DNA of 64,000 nucleotides from Actinomycetales bacterium (GCA_015655415.1 JAATFB010000027.1:38473-102472), one strand, 5' to 3'. Counted from the stretch's first letter, positions 44,324-52,529 are shown. Numbers and translations: made by a program. The notes: a model not told the origin generated them from the letters alone.

Positions 44324-45987
44324 GTCCTCCGCCGTTGTCTCTGCTGCTGCTGCTGCCGCTCCTGGTCGTACTGCGAGACGCCGAGCACCGCCCCGATGAC
44401 CGTCGCCCCCTCCGCCGCGTCCTGATCGCTCAGCGCGGCCGGAGCGGACTGGGCGGCGACCAGATCGGGAACCCGGTGCGCCTCGTCGACGGCGGAGGCC
44501 GGCGATCCGGTGCCGCGCGGCTGCTCACGCGGCTCGAGCACCCAGGTGTCCTTCGATCCGCCGCCGCGCGACGAGTTCACGACGAGCTGTCCCTCCGGCA
44601 GCGCCACCCGGGTGAGGCCCCCCGGAAGCACCCAGATGTCCGAGCCGTCGTTGACCGCGAACGGCCGCAGGTCGGAGTGGCGTGGCCGGATTCCGTCCTC
44701 CACGAGGGTGGGGATCGTCGACAGCTGCACCACCGGTTGCGCGATCCAGCCACGCGGTTCCTGCGCCAGGCGCACCCGCAGCTCCGCGAGCTCGTGCGGC
44801 GAGGCGTCGGGTCCGACCACCAGGCCCTTGCCGCCCGAGCCGTCGACGGGTTTGACGACGAGCTCGTCCAACCGGTCGAGCACCTCCTCGAGTGCGCCCG
44901 GGTCCTCCAGCCGCCAGGTGTCCACGTTCGGCAGCAGCGGCTCCTCGGACAGGTAGTAGCGGATCAGGTCGGGCAGGTACGTGTACACCAGCTTGTCGTC
45001 CGCCACGCCGTTGCCGACCGCGTTGGCGATGGTGACGTTGCCGCGGCGGGCGGCCGTGAGCATCCCCGGGGCGCCCAGCACAGAGTCGGCGCGGAACTGC
45101 AGCGGATCCAGGTAGTCGTCGTCCACCCGACGGTAGATCACGTCCACCCTGGCCGGCCCGCTGGTGGTGCGCATCCACACGTGACCGTCGGCGCAGAACA
45201 GGTCGCGGCCCTCGACGAGCTCGACTCCCATCAGCCGGGCCAGCAGGGTGTGCTCGTAGTAAGCCGAGTTGTAGACGCCGGGCGTGAGGACCACGATCGT
45301 GGGGTCGGCGACATCCGTGGGCGCCGCCGCCCGGAGAGCGCCGAGCAGCCGGTACGGATAGTCGCCCACCGGTCGCACCCGCATGCTGGTGAACAGCTCG
45401 GGCAGGGTCTGCGCCATCACCCGGCGGTTCGAGATGACGTAGCTCACCCCGCTGGGCGTGCGCACGTTGTCCTCGAGCACGCGCATCACACCGGCCTCGT
45501 CGCGGATCAGGTCGATGCCGGCCACCTGGATGCGCACCCCGTTGGGGCTGCGCACCCCGTACGCCTGGCGGTGGAAGTGCGTCGAGGAGCCGATCACGGA
45601 TGCCGGCAGCACTCCGTCGCGCACGCACGTCTGCCTGCCGTAGACGTCGGCGAGCAGCGCCTCCAGCACCCTCACCCGCTGCTTCACTCCGGCCTCGATC
45701 ACGCCCCACTCGGCAGCGTCGACGACGCGAGGCACGGCGTCGAGCGGGAACGGCCGCTCCTCGCCCGCGAAGTCGAACGTCACACCCTGCGCCAGGTAGG
45801 AGCGCGCCAGCGACTCGGCGCGGCCGCGCAGCTCGTCCTGGGTCATGCGCGCCAGCGCCGCGTAGACGTCGGCGTAGAGCTCTCGCGGCACCAGGGGCTC
45901 GGCGGACGGGTCGGGGAACATCTCGTCCCAGGCGCGCGGCGAGCGCTGAAGCCTCCCCGCCGTGTAGCCGTCGAAGAGGTCGCCCAT
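44320..45987 (-). CDS. Circularly permuted type 2 ATP-grasp protein
   Basis: The 555-residue protein belongs to the CP_ATPgrasp_2 family, presumed ATP-dependent amide or peptide ligases. It shows WDEMFPDPSAEPLVPRELY at the N-terminus, VLEDNVRTPSGVSYVISNR and YRRVDDDYLDPLQF. The nucleotide-binding lobe has LVVKPVDGSGGKGLVVGP and the metal-binding end VVNSSRGGGSKDTWVL. A roughly 60-residue Gln/Arg-rich tail is not conserved-looking. It is the first gene of the three-gene operon; the substrate is unknown. Confidence 0.9.
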   Translation of the reverse strand: MGDLFDGYTAGRLQRSPRAWDEMFPDPSAEPLVPRELYADVYAALARMTQDELRGRAESLARSYLAQGVTFDFAGEERPFPLDAVPRVVDAAEWGVIEAGVKQRVRVLEALLADVYGRQTCVRDGVLPASVIGSSTHFHRQAYGVRSPNGVRIQVAGIDLIRDEAGVMRVLEDNVRTPSGVSYVISNRRVMAQTLPELFTSMRVRPVGDYPYRLLGALRAAAPTDVADPTIVVLTPGVYNSAYYEHTLLARLMGVELVEGRDLFCADGHVWMRTTSGPARVDVIYRRVDDDYLDPLQFRADSVLGAPGMLTAARRGNVTIANAVGNGVADDKLVYTYLPDLIRYYLSEEPLLPNVDTWRLEDPGALEEVLDRLDELVVKPVDGSGGKGLVVGPDASPHELAELRVRLAQEPRGWIAQPVVQLSTIPTLVEDGIRPRHSDLRPFAVNDGSDIWVLPGGLTRVALPEGQLVVNSSRGGGSKDTWVLEPREQPRGTGSPASAVDEAHRVPDLVAAQSAPAALSDQDAAEGATVIGAVLGVSQYDQERQQQQQRQRRRT

Positions 45988-46105
45988 GTCGGGACGATAG
46001 GCGCCGCACGTTGCGCGGATGTTGCCCGGCCGTTACCGCGGCCTTTCGCGGCGGCCGCCTCTCTCCGGCATCGCCGCCGTCCGGTGGAAGGGCTCGGCAC
46101 GGCGA

Positions 46106-46168
46106 GCCCCTCCGGCCGCTCGGCGGACCCCTCGTGCCGCTCGGCGGACCCCTCCGGCCGCTCGGCGA
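46106..46168. repeat. Three 21-bp tandem repeats
   Basis: Three units of the form ACCCCTCCGGCCGCTCGGC plus GG lie in the divergent region between the ATP-grasp and 2-hydroxyacid dehydrogenase genes. They may be remnants of slippage; no role is evident. Confidence 0.6.
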
Positions 46169-46248
46169 CCGCTCGTCGGCACGACGGCACACTACGGCCG
46201 CTCGGCGGCTCGCTCCGCCCGCCCGCCCGGTCGGAATAGGCTCTAGGC

Positions 46249-47175
46249 GTGAGCATCGTCGTCAGCCTCCCGGGATCCGCCCTGCTGGACGCCTACCGAT
46301 CCCTCCCCGACGCACCCACCGGCGTGGAGTTCATCACCTGGGACATGCGCTCGGCACCGCCTCGCACCGAGATCGACATCGTCGTCCCGCCCTATATGGA
46401 CGCACTGTCGGCGCTCGGGTCGCTCGCCGGCGTACGCACCCGGCTGGTGCAGAGCCAGTCCATCGGATACGACGGGGTCGCCGACGCGCTCCCGCCTGGC
46501 GTCGTGTACGCGAACGCGGCGACGGTGCACGAGACGTCGACGGCCGAGCTCGCCCTCGCCCTGCTGCTGGCCGCCCAGCGCGGCATCCCGGACTTCGTGC
46601 GCGCGGCCGAGCGCGGCGAGTGGGCGCCGGCGCGTCACACCAGCCTCGCCGACCGCCGGGTGCTGCTGATCGGCTACGGCGGCGTCGGCAAGGCCATCGA
46701 GGCACGCCTGGCAGGCTTCGAGGTGGAGATCACCCGGGTGGCCTCGCGCGCCCGCGACGAGGACGGCGTCCACGTGCACGGCATCGACGAGCTGCCCGCC
46801 CTCCTTCCTCAGGCCGAGGTCGTGGTGCTCGGCACTCCGCTCACGGACGCCACCCGCGGGCTGGCCGATGACGCGTTCCTCTCGGCGCTCCCCGACGACG
46901 CCCTGGTGGTGAACATCGCGCGGGGGCAGGTTCTCGACACCGACGCCATGCTGAAGCACGCCCGCTCCGGGCGTCTGCGGTTCGCACTCGACGTGACGGA
47001 TCCCGAGCCGCTGCCGGCGGGGCATCCGCTCTTCGCCCTGCCGAACGTGCTCATCTCTCCGCACGTCGGCGGCGCCACCACCGCGATGATGCCCCGCATG
47101 GCGCGTCTGCTGCGCCGCCAGGCCGAACGGATGCTCGCGGGCGAGCCGCCGCTCAACGTGGTGCTGCGCACGTAG
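46249..47175 (+). CDS. D-isomer-specific 2-hydroxyacid dehydrogenase
   Basis: The 308-residue NAD(P)-dependent oxidoreductase has the Rossmann motif LIGYGGVGKAIEARL. The catalytic trio is Arg in VVNIARGQVLD, Glu in DVTDPEPLPAGHP and His in ISPHVGGAT. It reduces a 2-keto acid to a D-2-hydroxy acid or the reverse. It is shorter than SerA and lacks an ACT domain, so phosphoglycerate is unlikely. GTG 46249 is the start. The lactate-type lldR-lldD genes downstream hint at 2-hydroxyacid metabolism, but the 287-bp gap and separate operators argue against one operon. Confidence 0.87.
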   Translation: MSIVVSLPGSALLDAYRSLPDAPTGVEFITWDMRSAPPRTEIDIVVPPYMDALSALGSLAGVRTRLVQSQSIGYDGVADALPPGVVYANAATVHETSTAELALALLLAAQRGIPDFVRAAERGEWAPARHTSLADRRVLLIGYGGVGKAIEARLAGFEVEITRVASRARDEDGVHVHGIDELPALLPQAEVVVLGTPLTDATRGLADDAFLSALPDDALVVNIARGQVLDTDAMLKHARSGRLRFALDVTDPEPLPAGHPLFALPNVLISPHVGGATTAMMPRMARLLRRQAERMLAGEPPLNVVLRT

Positions 47176-47404
47176 CCGTCGGCCCCGGCCGTTCCGCGCT
47201 CGGCACGCCGCGCCCCCGGCCGGCTTCGGTGCTCGGCACGCTGCGCCCCGCGACCGGCTTCGTCAGTGGCACCCTCCGCCCGCGACCGGCGTGCGCGCTG
47301 GGCCGGTCTCCGTTCCCGCGCCTCGGTCCGCAGGCCGCGCTGGCGCGTCCTCCCCGACGGCTGCGCTCGCCCCGCCGGTCCCCTAGATGACCCGGCCGTC
47401 TGCA

Positions 47405-47419
47405 TGTGGTCCGGCCACA
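47405..47419. promoter_or_regulatory. FadR/GntR-type operator 1
   Basis: TGTGGTCCGGCCACA is a near-perfect palindrome containing the FadR-subfamily TGGTNNNNCCA pattern, upstream of the GntR regulator gene. Its centre is 24 bp from that of the second site. Confidence 0.75.
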
Positions 47420-47428
47420 GACGCTCGC

Positions 47429-47443
47429 TGTGGTCTGACCACA
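47429..47443. promoter_or_regulatory. FadR/GntR-type operator 2
   Basis: TGTGGTCTGACCACA is a perfect 7-1-7 palindrome with the TGGTNNNACCA core used by LldR-like FadR regulators. It ends 19 bp before the regulator's GTG start, fitting autoregulation of lldR-lldD. Confidence 0.8.
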
Positions 47444-47462
47444 CGTGCTACGCTCTCGTCCC

Positions 47463-48383
47463 GTGAGCGCGACGACCCCGGTGCATGAGGGCCCCGCCGA
47501 CGGGACGAGCTCGGCGCCGTCCGCTTCACGTGCCTGGCGAACGGCGCTGGAGCACATCGAGGCGCGACTGCTCGGCGGAGACCTGGCACCAGGCGACCAC
47601 CTCCCGCCGGAGCGACAGCTCGCCACCCAGCTCGGCGTCTCCCGTTCGTCGGTGCGCGAGGCGATCAGGGTGCTCGAGGTGCTCGGGCTCGTGCGCACCG
47701 CCACGGGAAGCGGGCCGAGCGCGGGAGCGGTGATCGTCGCATCGCCCGACGGCGGCATGAGCGCCGTCATGCGGCTCCAGGTGGCGGCCCGCGGCTTTCC
47801 CGTCTCCGACGTCGTGGACGCCCGACTCGTGATCGAGCCCGCCATCGCGGCCCACCTGGCTGGCCTCGCCCGCCGTGCGGATGGAGAGCGGGCCCCCGAT
47901 CTGACGCGAGCGAGCGCCCTCCTGGACGCCATGGACGTTCCCGAGCTGGAGCCGGCCGAGTTCCTGGCGCTCGACGCACGGTTCCACCTGGCGCTGGCCG
48001 AGGCATCCGGCAACACCGTGCTGAGCGCGACGATGGCCGGACTGCGCGACTCGATCGAGAGCTACGTGCTGCAGGCGGTGCCGAACCTGCCGTCGTGGTG
48101 GGCCACCTCGGCGAGACTGCGCACCGAGCACCGAGGGATCGTGGAGGCCATACGCAGCGGCGACGCGTCGGATGCCGCACGCAGGCTGCGCGCGCACGTC
48201 GCCGGATACTACGCCGAGTCGCGGATGACGCCCCCGTCGACCCAGCCCACTCCGCCGTCCCCGCGGACCCCACCTGACCCAGCCATCCCACCAGCCCCGC
48301 CGCCCCAGCCACCCCCGCCGACCACCCCAGAAGCCAGTTGGCGGCGGAAAGCGGGCCCTGAAACGACACATTCCGGCTTCTGA
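47463..48383 (+). CDS. FadR-subfamily GntR regulator (LldR-like) with repeat-derived tail
   Basis: This 306-residue regulator has a winged helix (ARLLGGDLAPGDHLPPERQLATQLGVSRSSVREAIRVLEVLGLVRTATGSG). Its all-helical FCD effector domain holds metal-binding residues (DARFHLALAEASGN; EHRGIVEAIRSGD). It is immediately upstream of an FMN-dependent L-lactate dehydrogenase gene, so it is probably the lactate-responsive LldR. After about residue 253 the protein becomes almost pure Pro/Thr/Ser (PPSPRTPPDPAIPPAPPPQP) and ends inside a 53-bp repeat that supplies the stop codon. This tail is not part of the normal fold and looks like read-through into repeat DNA. Confidence 0.88.
   Translation: MSATTPVHEGPADGTSSAPSASRAWRTALEHIEARLLGGDLAPGDHLPPERQLATQLGVSRSSVREAIRVLEVLGLVRTATGSGPSAGAVIVASPDGGMSAVMRLQVAARGFPVSDVVDARLVIEPAIAAHLAGLARRADGERAPDLTRASALLDAMDVPELEPAEFLALDARFHLALAEASGNTVLSATMAGLRDSIESYVLQAVPNLPSWWATSARLRTEHRGIVEAIRSGDASDAARRLRAHVAGYYAESRMTPPSTQPTPPSPRTPPDPAIPPAPPPQPPPPTTPEASWRRKAGPETTHSGF
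48329..48381. repeat. 53-bp element, copy D, inside the regulator's 3' end
   Basis: It begins AGAAGCCAGTTGGCGGC and ends CATTCCGGCTTCT, exactly 53 bp; 7 of 8 outer bases are complementary. Its last base is the T of the regulator's TGA stop. Two TGAACGCGGCGCAGC copies follow, resembling the GCGGAGCCACC strings after copies A and B. Confidence 0.72.
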
Positions 48384-48449
48384 ACGCGGCGCAGCCACCT
48401 GAACGCGGCGCAGCAGGCCGCCCCAGCGGGCGAACGAAGGAGAGAACAC

Positions 48450-49826
48450 ATGGTACGAAGGCAGCTACCGGATGTGCACGAGCTCGCGCAGCTGATGCGC
48501 TTCAAGCGGCCCGAGCTCAACGCGAAGAAGCGCCGGCTCGACGCCGCGCTGACGATCTATGACCTGCGCAGGATCGCACAGCGCCGCACCCCGAAGGCGG
48601 CGTTCGACTACACCGACGGCTCGGCCGAGAGCGAGATCAGCCTCGCCCGCGCACGGCAGGCGTTCGAGGACGTCGAGTTCCACCCGGACATCCTGCATCC
48701 CGCCGAGAACCTCGACACGTCGTGCCAGATCCTCGGCGGCACATCGGCGCTGCCGTTCGGCATCGCGCCCACCGGGTTCACCCGGCTCATGCAGACCGAG
48801 GGCGAGATCGCGGGGGCGTCTGCGGCCGCAGCGGCGGGCATCCCGTTCACCCTCTCGACGCTCGGCACGACATCGATCGAAGACGTCAAGGCGGCGAACC
48901 CGCATGGCAGGAACTGGTTCCAGCTGTACGTCATGCGGGACAGGGAGATCTCCTACGGCCTCGCGCGTCGCGCCGCCGCGGCCGGGTTCGACACCCTGAT
49001 GTTCACCGTGGACACCCCGATCGCCGGCGCGCGACTGCGCGACAAGCGCAACGGCTTCTCGATCCCGCCGCAGCTGACGCTCCGCACCATCGTCAACGCC
49101 ATCCCGCGCCCCTGGTGGTGGATCGACTTCCTCACCACTCCGCCGCTGGAGTTCGCCTCGCTGTCGTCCACCGGCGGCACGGTCGGCGACCTGCTCGACG
49201 CCGCCATGGACCCCACCATCAGCTACGACGACCTGAAGACCATCCGCGAGCTGTGGCCGGGCAAGATCGTCATCAAGGGCGTACAGAACGTCGAGGACTC
49301 CAAGCGGCTGATCGACCTCGGCGTGGACGGCATCGTGCTCTCCAACCACGGCGGGCGCCAGCTCGACCGTGCCCCCGTCCCCTTCTGGCTGCTCCCCGAG
49401 GTGGTGCGGGAGGTGGGCAAGGACGCCACGGTCATGATCGACACCGGCATCATGAACGGCGCGGACATCGTGGCATCCGTCGCCCTGGGCGCGAAGTTCA
49501 CCCTCGTCGGACGCGCATACCTGTACGGACTGATGGCCGGCGGGCGGCAGGGCGTGGACAAGACGATCGACATCCTCGCCACCCAGCTGCGCCGCACAAT
49601 GCGCCTGCTCGGCGTCGGATCGCTCGAGGAGCTGAAGCCCTCGCACGTCACTCAGCTGACGCGGCTGGTCCCGCTCTCGCGGGCGGCTAAGGAGGCGGCG
49701 GAGGCCGCCCCCACCCGCCGTGGCGCGACCCGGTCACGCGCGCAGGCCCCGTCGGCGTCGAAGGCATCCGCCGAGGACGCCGGGAACCCGCGACGGTCGA
49801 CGACAAGCCGCTCCGCGCGGGCCTAA
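48450..49826 (+). CDS. lldD: FMN-dependent L-lactate dehydrogenase
   Basis: The 458-residue flavoprotein oxidises L-lactate (or a related alpha-hydroxy acid) to pyruvate and feeds electrons to the membrane chain. Family landmarks are [53 protein letters not shown] and [11 protein letters not shown]. The catalytic His/Arg loop is [14 protein letters not shown], with [18 protein letters not shown] after it. The length exceeds the family norm by a basic Ala/Ser/Arg tail of about 55 residues. AAGGAGAG lies 5-7 bp before ATG 48450. It is controlled with the upstream FadR-type regulator. Confidence 0.92.
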   Translation: MVRRQLPDVHELAQLMRFKRPELNAKKRRLDAALTIYDLRRIAQRRTPKAAFDYTDGSAESEISLARARQAFEDVEFHPDILHPAENLDTSCQILGGTSALPFGIAPTGFTRLMQTEGEIAGASAAAAAGIPFTLSTLGTTSIEDVKAANPHGRNWFQLYVMRDREISYGLARRAAAAGFDTLMFTVDTPIAGARLRDKRNGFSIPPQLTLRTIVNAIPRPWWWIDFLTTPPLEFASLSSTGGTVGDLLDAAMDPTISYDDLKTIRELWPGKIVIKGVQNVEDSKRLIDLGVDGIVLSNHGGRQLDRAPVPFWLLPEVVREVGKDATVMIDTGIMNGADIVASVALGAKFTLVGRAYLYGLMAGGRQGVDKTIDILATQLRRTMRLLGVGSLEELKPSHVTQLTRLVPLSRAAKEAAEAAPTRRGATRSRAQAPSASKASAEDAGNPRRSTTSRSARA

Positions 49827-49834
49827 CCGGGTTC

Positions 49835-50323
49835 CTATCGCCCCACGACTCCGCCCCACACGGCGCGGGCGCCCGCGTCGCCGATCAGCGCCACGTCGAC
49901 CACCGTGCCCACCGCCACGACCACGGCCGCGACCGCGACGACCACGCGGATGCCCACCATCGCGCCACGCCCGAGCCGGCCGACGAGCATCCGCTCACCG
50001 AACCGGGTCCATCCCCATTCGACCAACGCCACGATGAACAGCACAACGACCCAGCCCAGCAGCGTGTCGCCCAGCTCCGCGTGTCTCTGCACCGCGGGCG
50101 TCGCCCCGACCGTGGCCTCGAGCGCCTCGCCCGCGTTCACGGTGATGGGCGTGAGCACGAGCACGACGAGGGCGGCCAGGGGCGTCACGATCCCGAGCCG
50201 GCGCGCGGCGGCCGGCCACAGCGCGTGAAGCAGCACGGCGAGCGCGGTCAATGGCGTGAGCACCACCACCGCGTGCACGAGGAGTATGTGCAGCGGCAGG
50301 CCGAGGAACGTGTACGAGTCCAT
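49835..50323 (-). CDS. DUF2231-like four-helix membrane protein, likely ECF target
   Basis: The 162-residue protein has four hydrophobic helices and the DUF2231 start GLPLHILLVHAVVVLTPLTALAVLL. It has no known activity; family members often accompany electron-transfer or cupredoxin-like proteins. The GTNAGEALE region (ITVNAGEALEATVG) between helices 2 and 3 is conserved-looking. A TGAACC-N16-CGTTTC promoter on this strand ends only 6 bp before ATG 50323, so the mRNA is probably leaderless. The gene is divergent from the ECF sigma factor that carries the same promoter motif. Confidence 0.8.
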   Translation of the reverse strand: MDSYTFLGLPLHILLVHAVVVLTPLTALAVLLHALWPAAARRLGIVTPLAALVVLVLTPITVNAGEALEATVGATPAVQRHAELGDTLLGWVVVLFIVALVEWGWTRFGERMLVGRLGRGAMVGIRVVVAVAAVVVAVGTVVDVALIGDAGARAVWGGVVGR

Positions 50324-50329
50324 ACCCGT

Positions 50330-50357
50330 GAAACGTAGTGCACCCCTGATCGGTTCA
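50330..50357 (-). promoter_or_regulatory. ECF-type promoter of the DUF2231 gene
   Basis: On the minus strand TGAACC and CGTTTC are separated by 16 bp (spacer begins GATC). The predicted start point coincides with the ATG at 50323. The same pattern precedes the sigma factor and the YX4D lipoprotein. Confidence 0.65.
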
Positions 50358-50376
50358 TCCTGGGCGCCGGCGAGGG

Positions 50377-50445
50377 ACCGTCGGGCGGGACTGCGGCGGA
50401 CCGTCGGGCGGGACTGCGGCGGAGCGTCGGGCGGGACTGCGGCGG
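50377..50445. repeat. Three 23-bp tandem repeats
   Basis: Three nearly identical units beginning ACCGTCGGGCGGGACTGCGG and a partial fourth lie between the two divergent ECF-type promoters. They may affect promoter geometry or be neutral. Confidence 0.7.
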
Positions 50446-50460
50446 AGGATCGGGCGACCG

Positions 50461-50488
50461 TGAACCGATCCCGGCTCCACCTCGTGTT
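50461..50488 (+). promoter_or_regulatory. ECF-type promoter of the sigma/anti-sigma operon
   Basis: TGAACC and CGTGTT are 16 bp apart, with the spacer also starting GATC. The site is about 105 bp upstream of the sigma-factor ATG, consistent with autoregulation by the sigma factor it precedes. Confidence 0.62.
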
Positions 50489-50593
50489 CTCCATGGCCGG
50501 GCGCGCACCCGGATGCGACGAGTCCGCGGCGGACACGCGGACGCGGCCGTTGCGGCGCGCGCAGACTGGGTCACGACACGGACGGGAGAGGGC

Positions 50594-51100
50594 ATGACGG
50601 CGGACGACGCGGCGCTGCTGCGCGCCCTGCACGACGAGCACGCGCCCGCGCTCTGGCGCTACGTGGTCTCGCTCACGGGCGACACGGCGCAGGCCGACGA
50701 CATCGTGCAGGAGACGCTGCTGCGCGCCTGGCGCAGGCCGAGCGTGCTCGACCAGAGCGAGACATCCGCCCGCGCGTGGCTCTTCACCGTCGCCCGCAAC
50801 CTGGTCATCGACGGCACCCGGAGCGCGCGGCACATCCACGAGGTGGCCACGGACGTTCTGCCGGACGCCGCGACATCCGACGACACCGACGCCCGCCTTG
50901 ACGCCTGGCTGGTCGCCGACGCGCTGTCATCACTGTCGTGGGACCACCGGGCCGTGATCGTGCACGCCTACTACGGTGGGCGCTCGACGGCGGAGATCGC
51001 ACGCGAGCTGGGCATTCCCGAGGGCACCGTGAAGTCCCGCATGCACTACGGGCTGCGCGCGCTGCGACTCGCGCTGCAGGAGAAGGGGGTGACACGATGA
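50594..51100 (+). CDS. ECF-family RNA polymerase sigma factor
   Basis: This 168-residue group 4 sigma factor has region 2 (LLRALHDEHAPALWRYVVSLTGDTAQADDIVQETLLRAWRRPS...ARAWLFTVARNLVIDGTRS). Region 4 (LSWDHRAVIVHAYYGGRSTAEIARELGIPEGTVKSRMHYGLRALRLAL) carries the HTH for the -35 box. ATG 50594 follows GGGAGAGGG. It overlaps the anti-sigma gene by 4 bp. Matching TGAACC-N16/17-CGT motifs before itself, before the divergent DUF2231 gene and before a nearby lipoprotein gene suggest what it recognises. The stress it senses is unknown. Confidence 0.93.
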   Translation: MTADDAALLRALHDEHAPALWRYVVSLTGDTAQADDIVQETLLRAWRRPSVLDQSETSARAWLFTVARNLVIDGTRSARHIHEVATDVLPDAATSDDTDARLDAWLVADALSSLSWDHRAVIVHAYYGGRSTAEIARELGIPEGTVKSRMHYGLRALRLALQEKGVTR

Positions 51101-51888
51101 CCGATCACGACCGCCCGGTGCACGGCGACGCCGCCGACGCCCGCTCCGGCCACGAACGCTTCGCGGACTGGGACGCCGCATACGTGCTCGGTTCGCTGTC
51201 GCCGGCCGACCGGCGCGCGTACGAGGAGCACCTCGCCGAGTGCCCGGTCTGCTCGACGGCGGTGCGCGAGCTGGCGGGGATGCCCGGCCTGCTCGGCGCG
51301 CTGCCCCGCGACGAGGCGATGTCGCTGCTCGACGGCGACACGGCCGGGCACGAGAGCCGTCGGGACGCCCCCGACCTCGTGCCCGCGCTGCTCCACCGGG
51401 TGCGGCGGAGGCGACGCGTGCGGCGCTGGTCGGTGACGGGTGCGCTCGTCGCGGCGGCGGCGGTCACCGCGGTCACCGCGCTGATCCTGCCCGGCGCGGT
51501 GACGGCGCCGCCGGAGGCATCCGTGAGCACCAGCCTGCACCAGGTGGGCCTGTCGCCTGCGGCCAGCCCGCTGACCGCCGATGTCACGCTCACCGCGAAA
51601 CGCTGGGGCACGTCGATCGGCATGGTGTGCCGGTGGCAGGCCGACTCCAGCTGGTCGCCGGATGCCGGAGGCACGACCCGCTGGGAGTACGGGCTGTGGG
51701 TCGTCGCGGGTGATGGCACCTCCGATCGCGTCGCCACCTGGTCGGCGGGTCCCGGCGACGTGGTGCGCACCACAGACTCGACCGCCATCCCGGTCGGCCG
51801 CATCGCCAGGATCGAGCTGCGCTCGCTCGACACCGGCAAGGTGCTGCTCTCCGCGAGAGTCCACGGCCCCTCCCCGGCGGCTTCCTGA
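51097..51888 (+). CDS. Anti-sigma factor with zinc-finger (ZAS/zf-HC2) domain
   Basis: This 263-residue membrane protein should hold the sigma factor inactive. The cytoplasmic N-terminus has the anti-sigma zinc motif His45-x3-Cys49-x2-Cys52 (EEHLAECPVC). One transmembrane helix (VTGALVAAAAVTAVTALILP) leads to an external domain of about 120 residues of RskA type (TADVTLTAKRWGTSIGMVCRW; STAIPVGRIARIELRS). The HCC triad suggests redox or zinc-dependent release, but regulated proteolysis is equally possible. It overlaps the sigma gene (ATGA). Confidence 0.9.
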   Translation: MTDHDRPVHGDAADARSGHERFADWDAAYVLGSLSPADRRAYEEHLAECPVCSTAVRELAGMPGLLGALPRDEAMSLLDGDTAGHESRRDAPDLVPALLHRVRRRRRVRRWSVTGALVAAAAVTAVTALILPGAVTAPPEASVSTSLHQVGLSPAASPLTADVTLTAKRWGTSIGMVCRWQADSSWSPDAGGTTRWEYGLWVVAGDGTSDRVATWSAGPGDVVRTTDSTAIPVGRIARIELRSLDTGKVLLSARVHGPSPAAS

Positions 51889-51964
51889 CCTCCGCGGCCG
51901 CTGCGCTGATCGGCCCGACGCTGTCCCCCGCCTCGATGCCGGGCCCGCGTGGCGGCCGGGCACC

Positions 51965-52333
51965 TCAGCGCCAGGCGCCCTGCCAGTCGTAGAGCGCAGC
52001 AGTGGTCTGATACTCACGCAGCTCGACGACGAGCCCGTCGGCGACGCGCGCGATCGTCGCACCGTCGAACGCGCGCCGCTCTCCGCCCCAGGTGCATTCG
52101 AACGTCCACTGCGCGGCCTCTCGATCCGCAGTCACGAAGCGATCCGTGATCTCCCACCGATGCACGATCCCACCAGCGGCGAACCACTGCCGCGCCCACC
52201 GGAGCACCCAGCCACGACCGCGATACACCGGCCCGTAGCACTCGGTGATGACGCAGCCCTCCGCAACCGTGCGGGCGACACTATCGGCATCGTTCGCGAC
52301 CCAGGCGTCGATGTAGTCGGTCAACGCGCTCAC
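51965..52333 (-). CDS. SnoaL/NTF2-like small protein
   Basis: The 122-residue protein has the cone-shaped NTF2-like fold signature: N-terminal helix with YIDAWVANDADSVARTVAEGCVITECYGPVYRGRGWVLRWARQWF and C-terminal strands TFECTWGGERRAFDGATIARVADGLVVELREY. Such proteins can be isomerases, hydrolases or ligand binders; no specific function can be given. It is single and faces the lipoprotein gene across a 249-bp gap. ATG 52333 is the natural start. Confidence 0.8.
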   Translation of the reverse strand: MSALTDYIDAWVANDADSVARTVAEGCVITECYGPVYRGRGWVLRWARQWFAAGGIVHRWEITDRFVTADREAAQWTFECTWGGERRAFDGATIARVADGLVVELREYQTTAALYDWQGAWR

Positions 52334-52500
52334 ACCACCACGCTATCGGCGTGCTCCCTCCGAGCGCGGCCGTGACGACCCGCCGTCCGGGATGCCATCC
52401 ACTGCGACGGCGGCACGAGGACCGCCGGCACCTCCGGCCGCCCTCGACGAAGACGGCACCGCCGCCCCGACACCGGAGCGACAATTCTCCGGCGCGACGG

Positions 52501-52529
52501 TGAACCCGCCGCACCGGTTTCCTCGTGGT
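52501..52529 (+). promoter_or_regulatory. ECF-type promoter of the YX4D lipoprotein
   Basis: TGAACC and CGTGGT are 17 bp apart, 53 bp before the GTG start. The -35 element is identical to those before the sigma factor and the DUF2231 gene; the spacer is one base longer. Confidence 0.5.

Noticed and set aside
46100..46240. Possible small gene in the GC-rich gap before the 2-hydroxyacid dehydrogenase
   Set aside because: The sequence is a 21-bp tandem repeat; no start with a ribosome site or plausible protein was seen.
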